DNA of 50,567 bases, from positions 1 to 50,567 of the forward strand of contig JAEUKA010000066.1 of assembly GCA_016794465.1 (NCBI GenBank), written 5' to 3'. Positions 25,399-34,398 of the stretch are shown piece by piece; positions within the stretch are counted from its first letter, which is position 1, and the number at the start of each line of letters is the position of its first letter. The stretch comes from Myxococcales bacterium. GTDB taxonomy: Bacteria > Myxococcota_A > Polyangia > Palsa-1104 > JAEUJZ01. The position numbers were made by a program, and so were the translations under genes. The notes under the pieces were generated by a model. The model worked only from the letters and a program-made list of their open reading frames with translations. It was not told the DNA's origin and did not search any database.

Positions 25399-26631
25399 TC
25401 AGCGCTTGGCGGCGTCTGCTTGCTGGATCTCACTGCGTAGTCGCAACAGCAGCGCCGCAGCTGGCAGGACCACAAGCATTGTGGCTACGAAGAACAGCGG
25501 CCAGCCTACGTGACTGGCCAGGACTCCTGACACGCCACCCAAGACTCGACCGAGCGCACCGGATGCGCTCACCAGCAGCGCGTACTGCATCGCCGAGTAA
25601 CGCCGACTGCACAGCGCCATCAGGAACGCATCCAGGGCCGCAATCGCCAGTCCCGTACACAGATGGTCAACCCCCACCGCAGTGACGAGCAAGACGTGAT
25701 GCTTTCCGGTCAGTGCCAGCACCGCATAAGACAAGTTGGCCAGACCCTGTAGAAGCCCGGCCAGCAGCAGCGATCGAAACAGACCCAAGCGCGCCGTCAG
25801 TGCCCCACCTGCGAGCGTTCCCAGGATCGTGGCGGCAATCCCAATCACCTTGTAGACGATGCCGATCTCACTTTGTCCAAACTGCAAGGACAGCAGAAAC
25901 GGCATCACCATCACATTGGCCAAGGTGTCCCCGACTCGATACAGGGTGACAAACAGCAAGATGGTGATCGCGCCGGGACGCCGAAAGAAGTCAACCAGCG
26001 GCTCGATCACCGCCGCAGAGACAGAGGACGGCGGGCGGACCTGCGCAGGCTCGGGCGCACACCACGAGGTCACCATGCCCACGGCCATCGCCAGCCCCGA
26101 CGCTGCATAGACCGCTCGCCAAGACCAGTGATCCGCCACGATCAGCGCCAGGCCACCGGTCAGGAGCATCGCAATCCGATAGCCGAGCACAAACACCGCT
26201 GTCCCGGCAGCCCGCTCCTCTCGCTCTAGCAGATCACTGCGATAGGCATCAGTAACGATGTCTTGACTGGCCGACAGAAACGCCACCGAGAGAGCCAGCA
26301 CAGCGACGGCTTGAATCGACTCGCGGGGATTACACAAGCTGAGCAAGAGCAGCACCACACAGAGCGCCGCTTGAAACGCCAGCATCCAGCCGCGCCGACG
26401 CCCAAGCAGCGGCACCGTGAAACGATCCAGCAGCGGTGCCCAGACAATCTTGAGCGCATAGGGCAGACCAACCCACGACAGAATCCCAATCTGCGACAGC
26501 GACATTCCAGACGTAGCCAGCCACGCCGACAGCGTCGAGCCGGTGAGCAGCAGCGGCAGGCCCGACGAAAAGCCGAGCAGCCACATCAGCAGCACACGGC
26601 GGCTGCGAAACACCTCAATGCCGATTCCCAT
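25399..26631 (-). CDS. AmpG-like muropeptide permease (MFS)
   Basis: The 410-residue protein has about 12 hydrophobic segments and resembles the AmpG/PAT branch of the MFS: LLMWLLGFSSGLPLLLTGSTLSAWL at the N-terminus, SWVGLPYALKIVWAPLLDRF, and SQDIVTDAYRSDLL before TM5. AmpG imports anhydro-muropeptides released during peptidoglycan turnover. It lies 18 nt downstream of the CHAT gene on the same strand and closes a five-gene operon. A link between cell-wall fragments and the CHAT protein is therefore possible, but it is inference only. A related acetyl-CoA or peptide transporter is the alternative. Confidence 0.85.
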   Translation of the reverse strand: MGIGIEVFRSRRVLLMWLLGFSSGLPLLLTGSTLSAWLATSGMSLSQIGILSWVGLPYALKIVWAPLLDRFTVPLLGRRRGWMLAFQAALCVVLLLLSLCNPRESIQAVAVLALSVAFLSASQDIVTDAYRSDLLEREERAAGTAVFVLGYRIAMLLTGGLALIVADHWSWRAVYAASGLAMAVGMVTSWCAPEPAQVRPPSSVSAAVIEPLVDFFRRPGAITILLFVTLYRVGDTLANVMVMPFLLSLQFGQSEIGIVYKVIGIAATILGTLAGGALTARLGLFRSLLLAGLLQGLANLSYAVLALTGKHHVLLVTAVGVDHLCTGLAIAALDAFLMALCSRRYSAMQYALLVSASGALGRVLGGVSGVLASHVGWPLFFVATMLVVLPAAALLLRLRSEIQQADAAKR

Positions 26632-26649
26632 GATCCGCCTGGTCGATTC

Positions 26650-29202
26650 CTACTGGGGCGGCTTGGGAGCCAGCGTCACCGACGCCAGCACAAACGGATC
26701 GTAGGCCAGTCCGAGCGGATTGCCGGCCTTGAGCAGTCCCAGCCGCGCCCCCCGTACCGCCTGACCAATCGGCTGACCGGACAGAAAGCGACCGAGACAC
26801 TCCTCTGCAAATGCGCGGGCGAGCGGCTCGAAGATGGTGATCTCGGTCCCGATGACTCCGGTAGCTTGCGCGACTTCCACAAACTCGGTCACCAGATCCA
26901 TCACTTGCTCGGGGTCGAGCGCGACGGTGTGACAGCCATTTAGGAACACCAGCGGTCGCGGATCAGTCCAGCGAATCCGCTTGCGAAACAGACTCGCAGG
27001 AGTAATCGCTTCGCCCTTCCCTACTTCCAGATACGGCATGTCGCGCACCATCCCGCCATGACAGTAGAAGTAGACGATGTGGGAGTGTCCCTCGCGCATC
27101 ACCTCAAACGTCTCGGGCGCACTGTCGGCACACTGCCAGATCAGATCTTTGCGCAGCGCCTTGAGCGCTTTTTCGTGGATCGCAAACTCCCGCAGATCGA
27201 GCGAGACACACGCCGACAGCTGCGGCCTGTGTTCATACCGGATCGTCGGCTGTGGATCGGTACGATTGGGCCCAGTCAGTGGCATTCCCAAGAAGTGACG
27301 GTAGCCCCAAAATCCACTCGGACAGATCGTGGTGTCGCTGTCATAGGAAGGGCAGCGGCCCAGCAAGCAGTCTGTCTCTTCCAAGGGTCGGGCAGAGTCC
27401 ATCGCAGAACGGAACGCGGGACAGATCTTGTAGGCACTCGCGGGCTGACCATCATCCAGCGGCTGATCGTATAGGAGTGCAGCAGGAACCATGTGTCGCG
27501 CAGTCACTTTGCTGGCGATCTGAACCAAGCCGGGCTCTCTCATCAGCGCTTGCAGATCCCAGCTCGCCTCGACGCTGCCGGCCAGCCCTCGGATGATTCC
27601 TACGTAAAAGCGCGAGCCACTGACCGCAAGCGGAATCAGGTCGGAATACAGCTGCGCAAGGAGCTTGGCGCGTGGCTGCTCGGCATAGCGATAGGACTGA
27701 CCACCGCTGGATCCTTTCCAGGGCTCTTCATCTCCCCAAGCGGCTCGGTGCAGTGCACCCCGCGCATGACGAATGTGACTGTGCAGCGTGTCTTCATCCA
27801 GCGAGGCGTCCTTGCGCACCTCGCGCTTCCCATCGCTGCCAAAAAAGCGAAAGCTGTGCGTGCCATCGTCGTTGTCATTCAGGAGCACACTCAGCTTGTG
27901 CGGCACCACTCGCTGCAGCAACCCCGACTGTCCCACCGAATCGGCAATGCTGTAGTCCAGCAGCGATCGCAGGGCCGGCGGACTGTCCACATCGCGCGGC
28001 TGTTGATCTACGTCCACAGTCACAATGCGGGACTGTAGAAGCACATGGTTGCAGTAGATGTTGCAGCGCAGCCGCAGCGAATTCCCAAGTGCGACGTGTT
28101 CGGGAACGGACACCGGAAAGAACAGTCGCTGCAGAGTCTGAAGCTCGGGAAGCTGTGGGGATGGCTGCCGCTGCACAATGGCGGCGCCGCTGTCGGACAG
28201 ACGCAGCTCTCCAACGCAGGCGGTGTCATCCAGAATCAGCTCGCCTGGGAACGCAAACAGCACCACCTTCAGCGTCGCTCCCGCGTGGGCGTATTCCTTG
28301 GGAATCGACACGGTCTGTAGCTCGATCGACTGCGCCACTTGCTCGCCCAGCTGTAGCCAAAAAAAGTAGTGACCTCCGCGTAGAAGTGCAGTCTGGGGAC
28401 TGAGCGGCTGTTCCGGAGTCTGCTGCGCTGCAAAGCCAGTGCTGATGACGGCGGGGGATGACTCAGGCGGAGAGGGTGGCTCAAAAGGCGCATCGTCCGC
28501 GCTGCTGTCCAACGACAGGGTCCGCGACCCCCCCCTTGAGATGATGCCAATGGCGGTCGGCGGCCTTGCGGGTTCGTCGGGTCCATCCCCGGCACAGGCC
28601 GATTCCTGCGGTGCGCTCTGCCAGGGAACAGAAGCAGCAGCGTTCAGCGTTTCTAACACCGCATCCAACAGCAGTCGCTGTTCAGCAGGACTGGCAAGCT
28701 GAGACACTCGCCAGCGCAGACTCCGTTTCGGCTGCGGATGTCGCGTCGCTGCTTGCTGCGTGGGAATCGCGAGCGTACATCGTGCCAAAAACGGTGCCAA
28801 CGCGCGCAGCAGACTCGCTCTGTAGGAGTCCGACTCTGCCGTGGATGAAACAGAGTCTGTCGGACTCCCTTCGTCTTCGCTAGCAGCCTGCGCCAGCGCG
28901 AGCACAGAGCCGTCTTGATCGACAAACGGAGTCAGCGCGGGGTCCGCTTGACAGGCCGACTCCAGCAGCGCTTCACCCTCGCTGACGGACAGACACGCCA
29001 CCAGCGCCGCCAGCGTCTCTGCTTTGTCCTTGGGAAGCAGCGGCAGCACGCGGACCGCCGCAAAGAGATCGGGCACCAAGTCCGGGGACAGAATCGGCGC
29101 CAGATCGATGATCACCGCTGGGTTCACGGCTCCGTGTGGACCAGTCGTCAGCCGAAAAAATACCTCGGACCAAAGAGACAGAAGCGCTGCGCTATAGCTC
29201 AC
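26650..29202 (-). CDS. CHAT-domain (caspase-like) protein
   Basis: The start is a GTG at 29202 with GGGG upstream. The 850-residue protein has an alpha-helical N-terminal region (about 1-120), a Ser/Pro-rich linker (about 215-275) and a beta-rich middle. The C-terminal CHAT domain is at about 560-845. The probable catalytic dyad is His715 in YFYCHGGM and Cys757 in VFLNGCHT, both conserved positions of clan CD peptidases. CHAT proteases in known systems are activated by partners and cleave a toxin or gasdermin-like substrate. Here the immediate partners are two small membrane proteins upstream and an AmpG-like permease downstream. No protease substrate is obvious. Confidence 0.88.
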   Translation of the reverse strand: MSYSAALLSLWSEVFFRLTTGPHGAVNPAVIIDLAPILSPDLVPDLFAAVRVLPLLPKDKAETLAALVACLSVSEGEALLESACQADPALTPFVDQDGSVLALAQAASEDEGSPTDSVSSTAESDSYRASLLRALAPFLARCTLAIPTQQAATRHPQPKRSLRWRVSQLASPAEQRLLLDAVLETLNAAASVPWQSAPQESACAGDGPDEPARPPTAIGIISRGGSRTLSLDSSADDAPFEPPSPPESSPAVISTGFAAQQTPEQPLSPQTALLRGGHYFFWLQLGEQVAQSIELQTVSIPKEYAHAGATLKVVLFAFPGELILDDTACVGELRLSDSGAAIVQRQPSPQLPELQTLQRLFFPVSVPEHVALGNSLRLRCNIYCNHVLLQSRIVTVDVDQQPRDVDSPPALRSLLDYSIADSVGQSGLLQRVVPHKLSVLLNDNDDGTHSFRFFGSDGKREVRKDASLDEDTLHSHIRHARGALHRAAWGDEEPWKGSSGGQSYRYAEQPRAKLLAQLYSDLIPLAVSGSRFYVGIIRGLAGSVEASWDLQALMREPGLVQIASKVTARHMVPAALLYDQPLDDGQPASAYKICPAFRSAMDSARPLEETDCLLGRCPSYDSDTTICPSGFWGYRHFLGMPLTGPNRTDPQPTIRYEHRPQLSACVSLDLREFAIHEKALKALRKDLIWQCADSAPETFEVMREGHSHIVYFYCHGGMVRDMPYLEVGKGEAITPASLFRKRIRWTDPRPLVFLNGCHTVALDPEQVMDLVTEFVEVAQATGVIGTEITIFEPLARAFAEECLGRFLSGQPIGQAVRGARLGLLKAGNPLGLAYDPFVLASVTLAPKPPQ

Positions 29203-29242
29203 AGAATTGCCCCTTGAAGCTCATCCGAACCGGGAGGTGTTC

Positions 29243-29659
29243 TCAGACGATGTTGGACTTCCGGTCGGTGCTGGCATCCATCGCGGACACAGTCTGCCGC
29301 ATGGTGTCAGGAATGAAGGAATCGGCGGCTACGTTCTTGCGCCTTCCGTCGAGAAACCAGTCAACATCGAAGTTTTTCGAGATGCCGACAAGGAAGATCA
29401 AGATCAGAAAGTAGCCAAAGAAGCCGACGGCCAGACCGACTCCGTACGCACCAAACAGCGCACCATCGGGCTTGAACAGCGCCTGTACCGCCGCGCCGCC
29501 AATGATTCCTATCACCGTCACCACATCAGAGAGCTGCACGTCTCCTTTGCGATAGCGATTGATGTAGTACACATACCAGCCAATGATCGCGCCAAAGCAG
29601 CCAGCCCCCCACAGCTGCAGCGAGGTCACCGACTGCGTCACTCCTTGTGGATCTGCCAT
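29243..29659 (-). CDS. Small membrane protein with three TM segments, next to CHAT gene
   Basis: ATG 29659 has GGAGAG 5 nt upstream. The 138-residue protein has membrane segments at about 17-38, 46-62 and 68-93, rich in Gly (VIGIIGGAAVQALF, GVGLAVGFFGYFLILIFLVG). A soluble C-terminal tail of about 45 residues follows. No family is recognised. It is 40 nt upstream of the CHAT gene and 9 nt downstream of another small membrane protein, so the three are almost surely co-expressed. A small membrane protein with a free tail beside a CHAT protease could be its target, anchor or pore-forming effector (inference). Confidence 0.75.
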   Translation of the reverse strand: MADPQGVTQSVTSLQLWGAGCFGAIIGWYVYYINRYRKGDVQLSDVVTVIGIIGGAAVQALFKPDGALFGAYGVGLAVGFFGYFLILIFLVGISKNFDVDWFLDGRRKNVAADSFIPDTMRQTVSAMDASTDRKSNIV

Positions 29660-29668
29660 CGCACTCTC

Positions 29669-29950
29669 CTATTCGCCGCGCAGCCCCAGATTACGCGATC
29701 GCAACCGCTGGAGCAGCGCCAGCATCAGTTGATAGACTATCAGCGACCCGAGCGAGCTCCCGACAAACAAGAGCCCATTGCCCAGGCCCCGCCCCGAGGC
29801 ATCCAGCCGCTGCAAAGCGACCGCCACTGCCACGGTTGCCAGCACCCACCCGAGTCCATGTCGCACCTGCAGCGGGAAGGAACGCATGCTGGCGAGCCAT
29901 CCCCACACCACTGCAATACCGATCGGGCCGAGCAGGTGATTCATCGGCAT
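29669..29950 (-). CDS. Small hydrophobic membrane protein
   Basis: The 93-residue protein, from ATG 29950 or ATG 29944, has three hydrophobic stretches (GPIGIAVVWGWLASM, GLGWVLATVAVAVALQ, LFVGSSLGSLIVYQLMLALL) and a short basic C-terminus. It starts 6 nt after the DUF349 gene stop, and its own stop overlaps the ribosome-binding site of the next gene. No family is recognised. Its place in the operon ties it to the CHAT protein. Confidence 0.65.
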   Translation of the reverse strand: MPMNHLLGPIGIAVVWGWLASMRSFPLQVRHGLGWVLATVAVAVALQRLDASGRGLGNGLLFVGSSLGSLIVYQLMLALLQRLRSRNLGLRGE

Positions 29951-29956
29951 GCAGCG

Positions 29957-32656
29957 CTACTTCTTGTCAGGCGCCGCTTCGTCATCAGGCTGCGGAGTCT
30001 GTCCCGAGGAAATGATCTCATCGATCTGATTCCACTCGCTCTCTGCCGCCCGCGCCCAGCCATCCGAGACTTGACTGGGAGAGACTGCCGACTCCGTGAT
30101 AGGAACCGCCGAGGACTCTGCCACGACCTCCGCCGGTTCTTTGGACAGGTCCTCGTCGCTCGACTCTTGCTCGGACTGAAGCTGCAGCAGAAGCGCCCCG
30201 AGAGGCAGCTTGTTTTCAAACTTGCGACCGTCGGTGGGCTCGGGTGGTAGCTCGACCTCGCGACCGGCCTGGAACACCTTGTCGCACGCGGCCCGGAAGC
30301 GCTTCCACAGCGCCTCTTGCTCTTGCCGAGGCGCCGGTCCAATCCGTCGCCAGTCCGCCATCAGCTGCTTGAGCTCTGCTTCCGCCGAGTCCTGCGCGAC
30401 ATCCTCACGACTCGCCAGCTCTTCGGCCTTCTGACAGACCTCTTCCTTCTTCTTTTGGTTGCCCAGCCGCTCGGCATCGAGCTTCTCGTGCTGCACCTTG
30501 CGCCGCTCGAAGAACGCGTCACAGCCCTTGCGGAACCGCTGCCACAGCGCCTCGTTGTGTTCCTTCGGCGCCGGTCCGATCAGCTTCCACTCGGCTTGGA
30601 ACTTCTTGATGAGCTCCGCCGCCGTCTTAAAGTCGGTTGACATCACCAGCCGCTCGACGCGAATGCAGAGCTCTTCCTTCTTGCGCTGGTTGTCTTCGCG
30701 GTCGGCGACAAGCTCGGCCACATGACCTTTGCGCTTCTCGAAGAACACGTCGCAGGCCGCACGAAACCGCTTCCACAGCTCCTCGCCTTGCTCTTTCTGC
30801 GCACGCGGCACCGGCCCCAGCTGCTTCCACTCGGCCTGCCAGGCCTTGACCGTGTCGGTGGCGACGCGCCAGTCCGTGACTTCGGTCAGTCCTTCGATCT
30901 GTTTGATCAGATCTTCACGCAGCTTGACGTTCTCGGCTCGCTCGGCTTCCCCGGCGCTGCGCACTGCTTCATAGACTGCATCCGCCGTCTGCTTGAACCG
31001 CTGCCACAGCGCTTCCGACTTCTCTTTGGGCGCGGGACCGACGGTCTTCCACTCGCTCTGCAGCTTCTTGAGGTGATCTGCCGCCGCCTGCGGATCGATG
31101 TCCAGATCACTCTTGACCACCTGTAGCAGCTCCTCGACCTGCGCACACAGCGACTCCAGGCGCGGCACATTGGCGAACCGCTCCCAGTCTTTTTGCTCGC
31201 GCAGGGCATGGACGCGAATCACCAGCTTGCTGCGCGCTTCGTCATAACGCTGTCGCGCATCCCGCCGTCGCTCAGCCGGCAGCGAGGTCAGGGCCATCAC
31301 GGCTTCCTGCGCCTCCTTCAGCGCCTGCTCCGCCGGCTTCAGCTGCAGGTCTTCCTTCTCGCTCAGCTCGACCAGCTTCTGCGCCACCGCCAGCAGCTTC
31401 TCGAGGTTCTTTTGCAAGTTCTCGGTCCGCTGCTTCTCGCGCTCCTGCCGCTGCTCGCCTTCCTTGGCCAGCTCGGCATCCCGCTCGGCCTGTCGGGCTT
31501 TTTGCACCGCCTCGCGCTTCGCTTGCTGCTCGGATCGCGACTTGTCCTGCTCGACGCGCCGCTCGGCCTGTAGTCGTCGCTGTTCTTCGTCGCGGGCTTC
31601 TTGCTCCCGACGCTTTTGCTCAGCCACAAGCTTGGCTTCCGACTCCGCCTTGGCCAGCTGCTCCATTCGCTCGAGCAGCGCCTGCGCCGAGGCACTTGCC
31701 GCCTGAGAAACCTGGCCCGCGCTGCGAGCCGCTTGCTTCTTAGCAAACACGTCGCGACGCTCGAGGTAGCGCGCCGCCGCTCGCTCGAACCGCTTGCTGA
31801 CCGGATGACTTGCGGGAATCGTCGGCAGCTCTGCCCAGCTCTTGCGCAGTCGGGACACAAAGCCGTCGGCATCTTCAAAGTCTTCGGTCTTGGCCGCTGC
31901 TTCCAGTCGGCGACACAGCTCTTCACGCTCGACCGCTGCCGCATCCACCGTCGGAGTCGCCGCTGGCGCTTTGTGAACCGCCGTCTTGCTGGCGACGGAC
32001 TTTTCGGGCTTGGCCACTGGCGCACCGAGGGGAAGTCGCTTCTCCGCCTCGGCCCGCAGCAGCTTGAGCTTGGCCCGGCTCGCCACCTGCTGCAGCTGCC
32101 CCGGGTCTTTGATGCGCTCGAGCGCTTCGAGGAGCAGATCTTTTGGACCGTCGCTGCAAACCAGATCGGCCAGCGCCCCTTCGTCGCGAATCGCCAGCAG
32201 GGCCTGCCGCCGCAGCTTGGCGTCTTTGCACTTCTTGATCACCTCGACGAGCAGCTTGTCGTCGCGCAGTCGCTCCAGCGCCGCTTGCTGGACTGCCGCA
32301 AACTCGGCGCGACAGACCACATCGACGAGGACTCGCAGCGAGGTCAGGTGCGCCACTGCCGCCAGGCTCGCCGACTCATCTTCATCGGACAGCGCCACCG
32401 ACAGCAACAGCTCACTGCGCTTGTCGGCGGCATCCCGTCGCAGCGCTTCGTCGGGATCGTGCTCGGCCACCTCTTCGAGCAGCTGCGGATCGCTGATCTT
32501 CTTGAGTGCGAGCCGCCTCACCCGGGCATCTTTGTCGCGCTTTACCACATGCCCCAGCTCGACGACATCCTCTGGAGTCAGGCTTTTGACGGCATCAATC
32601 CGAACTGCGGGGTCGCTGTGCTTCCAGCGGGGTCGAAAAAGGTCAAGAAATCCCAT
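29957..32656 (-). CDS. HEAT-like/DUF349-repeat protein
   Basis: The 899-residue protein begins with short HEAT-like helices (AVRIDAVKSL, ARVRRLALKKI, LRRQALLAI; about residues 1-210). A highly charged coiled-coil stretch rich in Glu, Arg and Gln follows (about 330-500). Then come at least four DUF349 repeats, each with the core EWKxxGPAPKE...EALWxRF. The repeats are predicted helical bundles of uncertain function. The protein is cytoplasmic, without signal or TM. It is the first gene of the operon that leads to the CHAT protease and AmpG-like permease, and it may be the scaffold or sensor of that unit. GGAG lies 9 nt before the ATG. Confidence 0.88.
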   Translation of the reverse strand: MGFLDLFRPRWKHSDPAVRIDAVKSLTPEDVVELGHVVKRDKDARVRRLALKKISDPQLLEEVAEHDPDEALRRDAADKRSELLLSVALSDEDESASLAAVAHLTSLRVLVDVVCRAEFAAVQQAALERLRDDKLLVEVIKKCKDAKLRRQALLAIRDEGALADLVCSDGPKDLLLEALERIKDPGQLQQVASRAKLKLLRAEAEKRLPLGAPVAKPEKSVASKTAVHKAPAATPTVDAAAVEREELCRRLEAAAKTEDFEDADGFVSRLRKSWAELPTIPASHPVSKRFERAAARYLERRDVFAKKQAARSAGQVSQAASASAQALLERMEQLAKAESEAKLVAEQKRREQEARDEEQRRLQAERRVEQDKSRSEQQAKREAVQKARQAERDAELAKEGEQRQEREKQRTENLQKNLEKLLAVAQKLVELSEKEDLQLKPAEQALKEAQEAVMALTSLPAERRRDARQRYDEARSKLVIRVHALREQKDWERFANVPRLESLCAQVEELLQVVKSDLDIDPQAAADHLKKLQSEWKTVGPAPKEKSEALWQRFKQTADAVYEAVRSAGEAERAENVKLREDLIKQIEGLTEVTDWRVATDTVKAWQAEWKQLGPVPRAQKEQGEELWKRFRAACDVFFEKRKGHVAELVADREDNQRKKEELCIRVERLVMSTDFKTAAELIKKFQAEWKLIGPAPKEHNEALWQRFRKGCDAFFERRKVQHEKLDAERLGNQKKKEEVCQKAEELASREDVAQDSAEAELKQLMADWRRIGPAPRQEQEALWKRFRAACDKVFQAGREVELPPEPTDGRKFENKLPLGALLLQLQSEQESSDEDLSKEPAEVVAESSAVPITESAVSPSQVSDGWARAAESEWNQIDEIISSGQTPQPDDEAAPDKK

Positions 32657-32694
32657 CGGTTATCACTCCGTAAACGGGCCGTACACTGGGACGA

Positions 32695-32756
32695 AATATA
32701 CACGATTCGCCGCCTGACTCGGGGAACTGCAATGGCCGGAATAATTGGTATATGAT
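32695..32756. promoter_or_regulatory. Candidate divergent promoters between the DUF349 operon and OmpA gene
   Basis: On the plus strand TATGAT (32751-32756) is a near-consensus -10 box, about 40 nt before the OmpA ATG at 32797. On the minus strand TATATT (32700-32695) is a candidate -10 for the DUF349 operon, about 40 nt before its ATG. The -35 hexamers are weak in both. If the plus-strand box is used, the upstream in-frame ATG at 32752 cannot be the start. Confidence 0.35.
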
Positions 32757-32796
32757 GGGCCGACTTCGCAAAGTCTCCTTGAGGACCGATCTGTCC

Positions 32797-33558
32797 ATGC
32801 GCGCACTACTCTTCTCGACGCTGCTCTGTGCCCTTTTGTGGCAAACCGGCTGTAAACCTAGCTACCCAAACTGCGAGGCAGACTCGGACTGTCCCGGGAA
32901 TGCGCAAGGCCACGAGTTCTGCGTCAACGGCAAGTGTCAGGCCTGTCGTCCGACGGCAAATGACTGCGGACCGGGCAAAGCCTGCAATGGCGGTCGCTGC
33001 GAAGCGGTCCCCGGCTACTGCAGCAGTCACAGCGAGTGTCCGTCGGGACTGTGTGAGCAGAATCGCTGCGTCGCCTGCAAAAACGACAGTGGCTGCCCCG
33101 GCGGGACGCGCTGTAGTGCCGGTCGCTGCGAAAAAGACACGCGCAAGGCTTGTAAGACCAGCGACGAGTGCGCCGAGACGGAAGACTGCGTGGCGGGCCG
33201 CTGTACTCCCGTCGCAGGCAAGCGCGGCGGCGAGCTGTGTACGCCCCAGACCATCTACTTCGGCAGCGATCAGTACGAGCTGACTCCGGTCAACACACCG
33301 ATCGTCGATGCCGTCTCGGACTGCGTAAAGAAAGTGGGCAAGCCGATCAGCATCCTTGGCTACACCGACTCACGCGGGACCGTCGAGTACAACCTGTCGC
33401 TATCCGAAAAACGAGCCCAGGCCGTCAAGCGGCGGCTGCGCGATCTGGGCTTCCCCGAACAGAACATGACGACGGTGCCGCGAGGCGAGCTGGACTCCTC
33501 GGGCAGCGACGCGTCAGGCTGGGAAAAAGACCGCCGGGTGGAGGTAAGTTTCCGATGA
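32797..33558 (+). CDS. Cys-rich OmpA/Pal-like lipoprotein
   Basis: The start at 32797 gives a lipoprotein signal with lipobox WQTGC and GAGGA upstream; the frame is open from 32752. The 253-residue product has a region of about 110 residues with many short Cys motifs (CxxDSDCP, GKCQAC, NRCVAC, GRCEKD), probably disulphide-bonded. The C-terminal OmpA domain (QTIYFGSDQYELT, GYTDSRGTVEYNLSLSEKRAQAV) should bind peptidoglycan through its conserved Asp and Arg. It is a Pal-like outer-membrane tether. Its TGA overlaps the ATG of the CpoB-like gene, which matches the pal-cpoB order of Tol-Pal loci, although no tol genes are seen here. Confidence 0.88.
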   Translation: MRALLFSTLLCALLWQTGCKPSYPNCEADSDCPGNAQGHEFCVNGKCQACRPTANDCGPGKACNGGRCEAVPGYCSSHSECPSGLCEQNRCVACKNDSGCPGGTRCSAGRCEKDTRKACKTSDECAETEDCVAGRCTPVAGKRGGELCTPQTIYFGSDQYELTPVNTPIVDAVSDCVKKVGKPISILGYTDSRGTVEYNLSLSEKRAQAVKRRLRDLGFPEQNMTTVPRGELDSSGSDASGWEKDRRVEVSFR

Positions 33559-34358
33559 CAAAGCCAGTGGTGCTGCTCTCGCTGGGCTTGCTTGCTTCCT
33601 GCGTCACCACCGAGGAAGGTCGGCGGATGCAGGATCAGATCGTCGAGCTTCAGCAGCGCTCGCTCAAAAATGAGCTGGGTGGGGTCGAGCTAAAAAATGA
33701 GATTCAGAAGCAGGCCGATGATCTGCGGAAGCTGCTCGATGAGGCGAAGCGACTGACGGTGAGCCTGGCCGATGCGTCGCAGAAAGCCGAGCGGGTGCAG
33801 CTCGATATTATGCAGGTGCAAGGCCGGTTTGAGGACATTCAGAAGCAGATCGAAGGCCTGCAGCGCAGCTTCTCCGATTACCGCAGTCAGTCGGACAGCA
33901 AGCTGGGGCAGATCAGCAGCACCCTGGCCAAAAATCCGCCGCTGCCCGAGAGCCCGGACACGCTGTATTCCGAGGCCCACACTCACTACGTCGCCGGTCG
34001 GTACGCCGAGGCGCGCTACATGCTCGATGCGTTCGTGGTGCGCCATCCAAACGATGTGCGGGCGGCGCGGGCGCAGTCGATGATCGGGGACTCACACTAC
34101 GCCGAGGGCAAGTACCGCTACGCGATCTATGCCTATACCAAGATCCTCGATAACTTTCCGCGCAGCGACGAGGTCGAGATCGCGATCTTCAAAAATGGGC
34201 AGTCGTTTCTGCAGCTGAAGTTCTGCAAGGAAGCGCGGGCCTACTTCGAGCAGTTCGTGAGCCGCTATCCGAGGAGCCGCTTCCGCAGCGAAGCGACCGA
34301 GCGACTCAAAGAGATCACGCAGAAGGCCAAAGACAAGAGCGCCTGCACCACGTCGTAG
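33555..34358 (+). CDS. CpoB/YbgF-like TPR lipoprotein
   Basis: ATG 33555 overlaps the previous stop. The longer open frame from 33168 lies inside the OmpA gene and was not used. The 267-residue product has a lipobox LLASC at residues 12-16, then a coiled coil (about 20-130) with regular Leu/Glu/Gln heptads. The C-terminal TPR domain (ARYMLDAFVVRHPNDVRA, AIYAYTKILDNFPRSDE, ARAYFEQFVSRYPRSRF) is typical of YbgF/CpoB, which coordinates envelope constriction with peptidoglycan synthesis. The pairing with the Pal-like gene supports this reading. Confidence 0.87.
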   Translation: MTKPVVLLSLGLLASCVTTEEGRRMQDQIVELQQRSLKNELGGVELKNEIQKQADDLRKLLDEAKRLTVSLADASQKAERVQLDIMQVQGRFEDIQKQIEGLQRSFSDYRSQSDSKLGQISSTLAKNPPLPESPDTLYSEAHTHYVAGRYAEARYMLDAFVVRHPNDVRAARAQSMIGDSHYAEGKYRYAIYAYTKILDNFPRSDEVEIAIFKNGQSFLQLKFCKEARAYFEQFVSRYPRSRFRSEATERLKEITQKAKDKSACTTS

Positions 34359-34384
34359 GGCTCCCCAGCCGGCCCGGATTGCCG

Positions 34385-34390
34385 TAACAT
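34385..34390 (+). promoter_or_regulatory. Candidate -10 box placed for leaderless kinase expression
   Basis: TAACAT ends 8 nt before ATG 34399, and no Shine-Dalgarno sequence is visible. The layout is the same as for the genes at 22651 and 36870. Confidence 0.3.
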
Positions 34391-34398
34391 GGCCGCCC

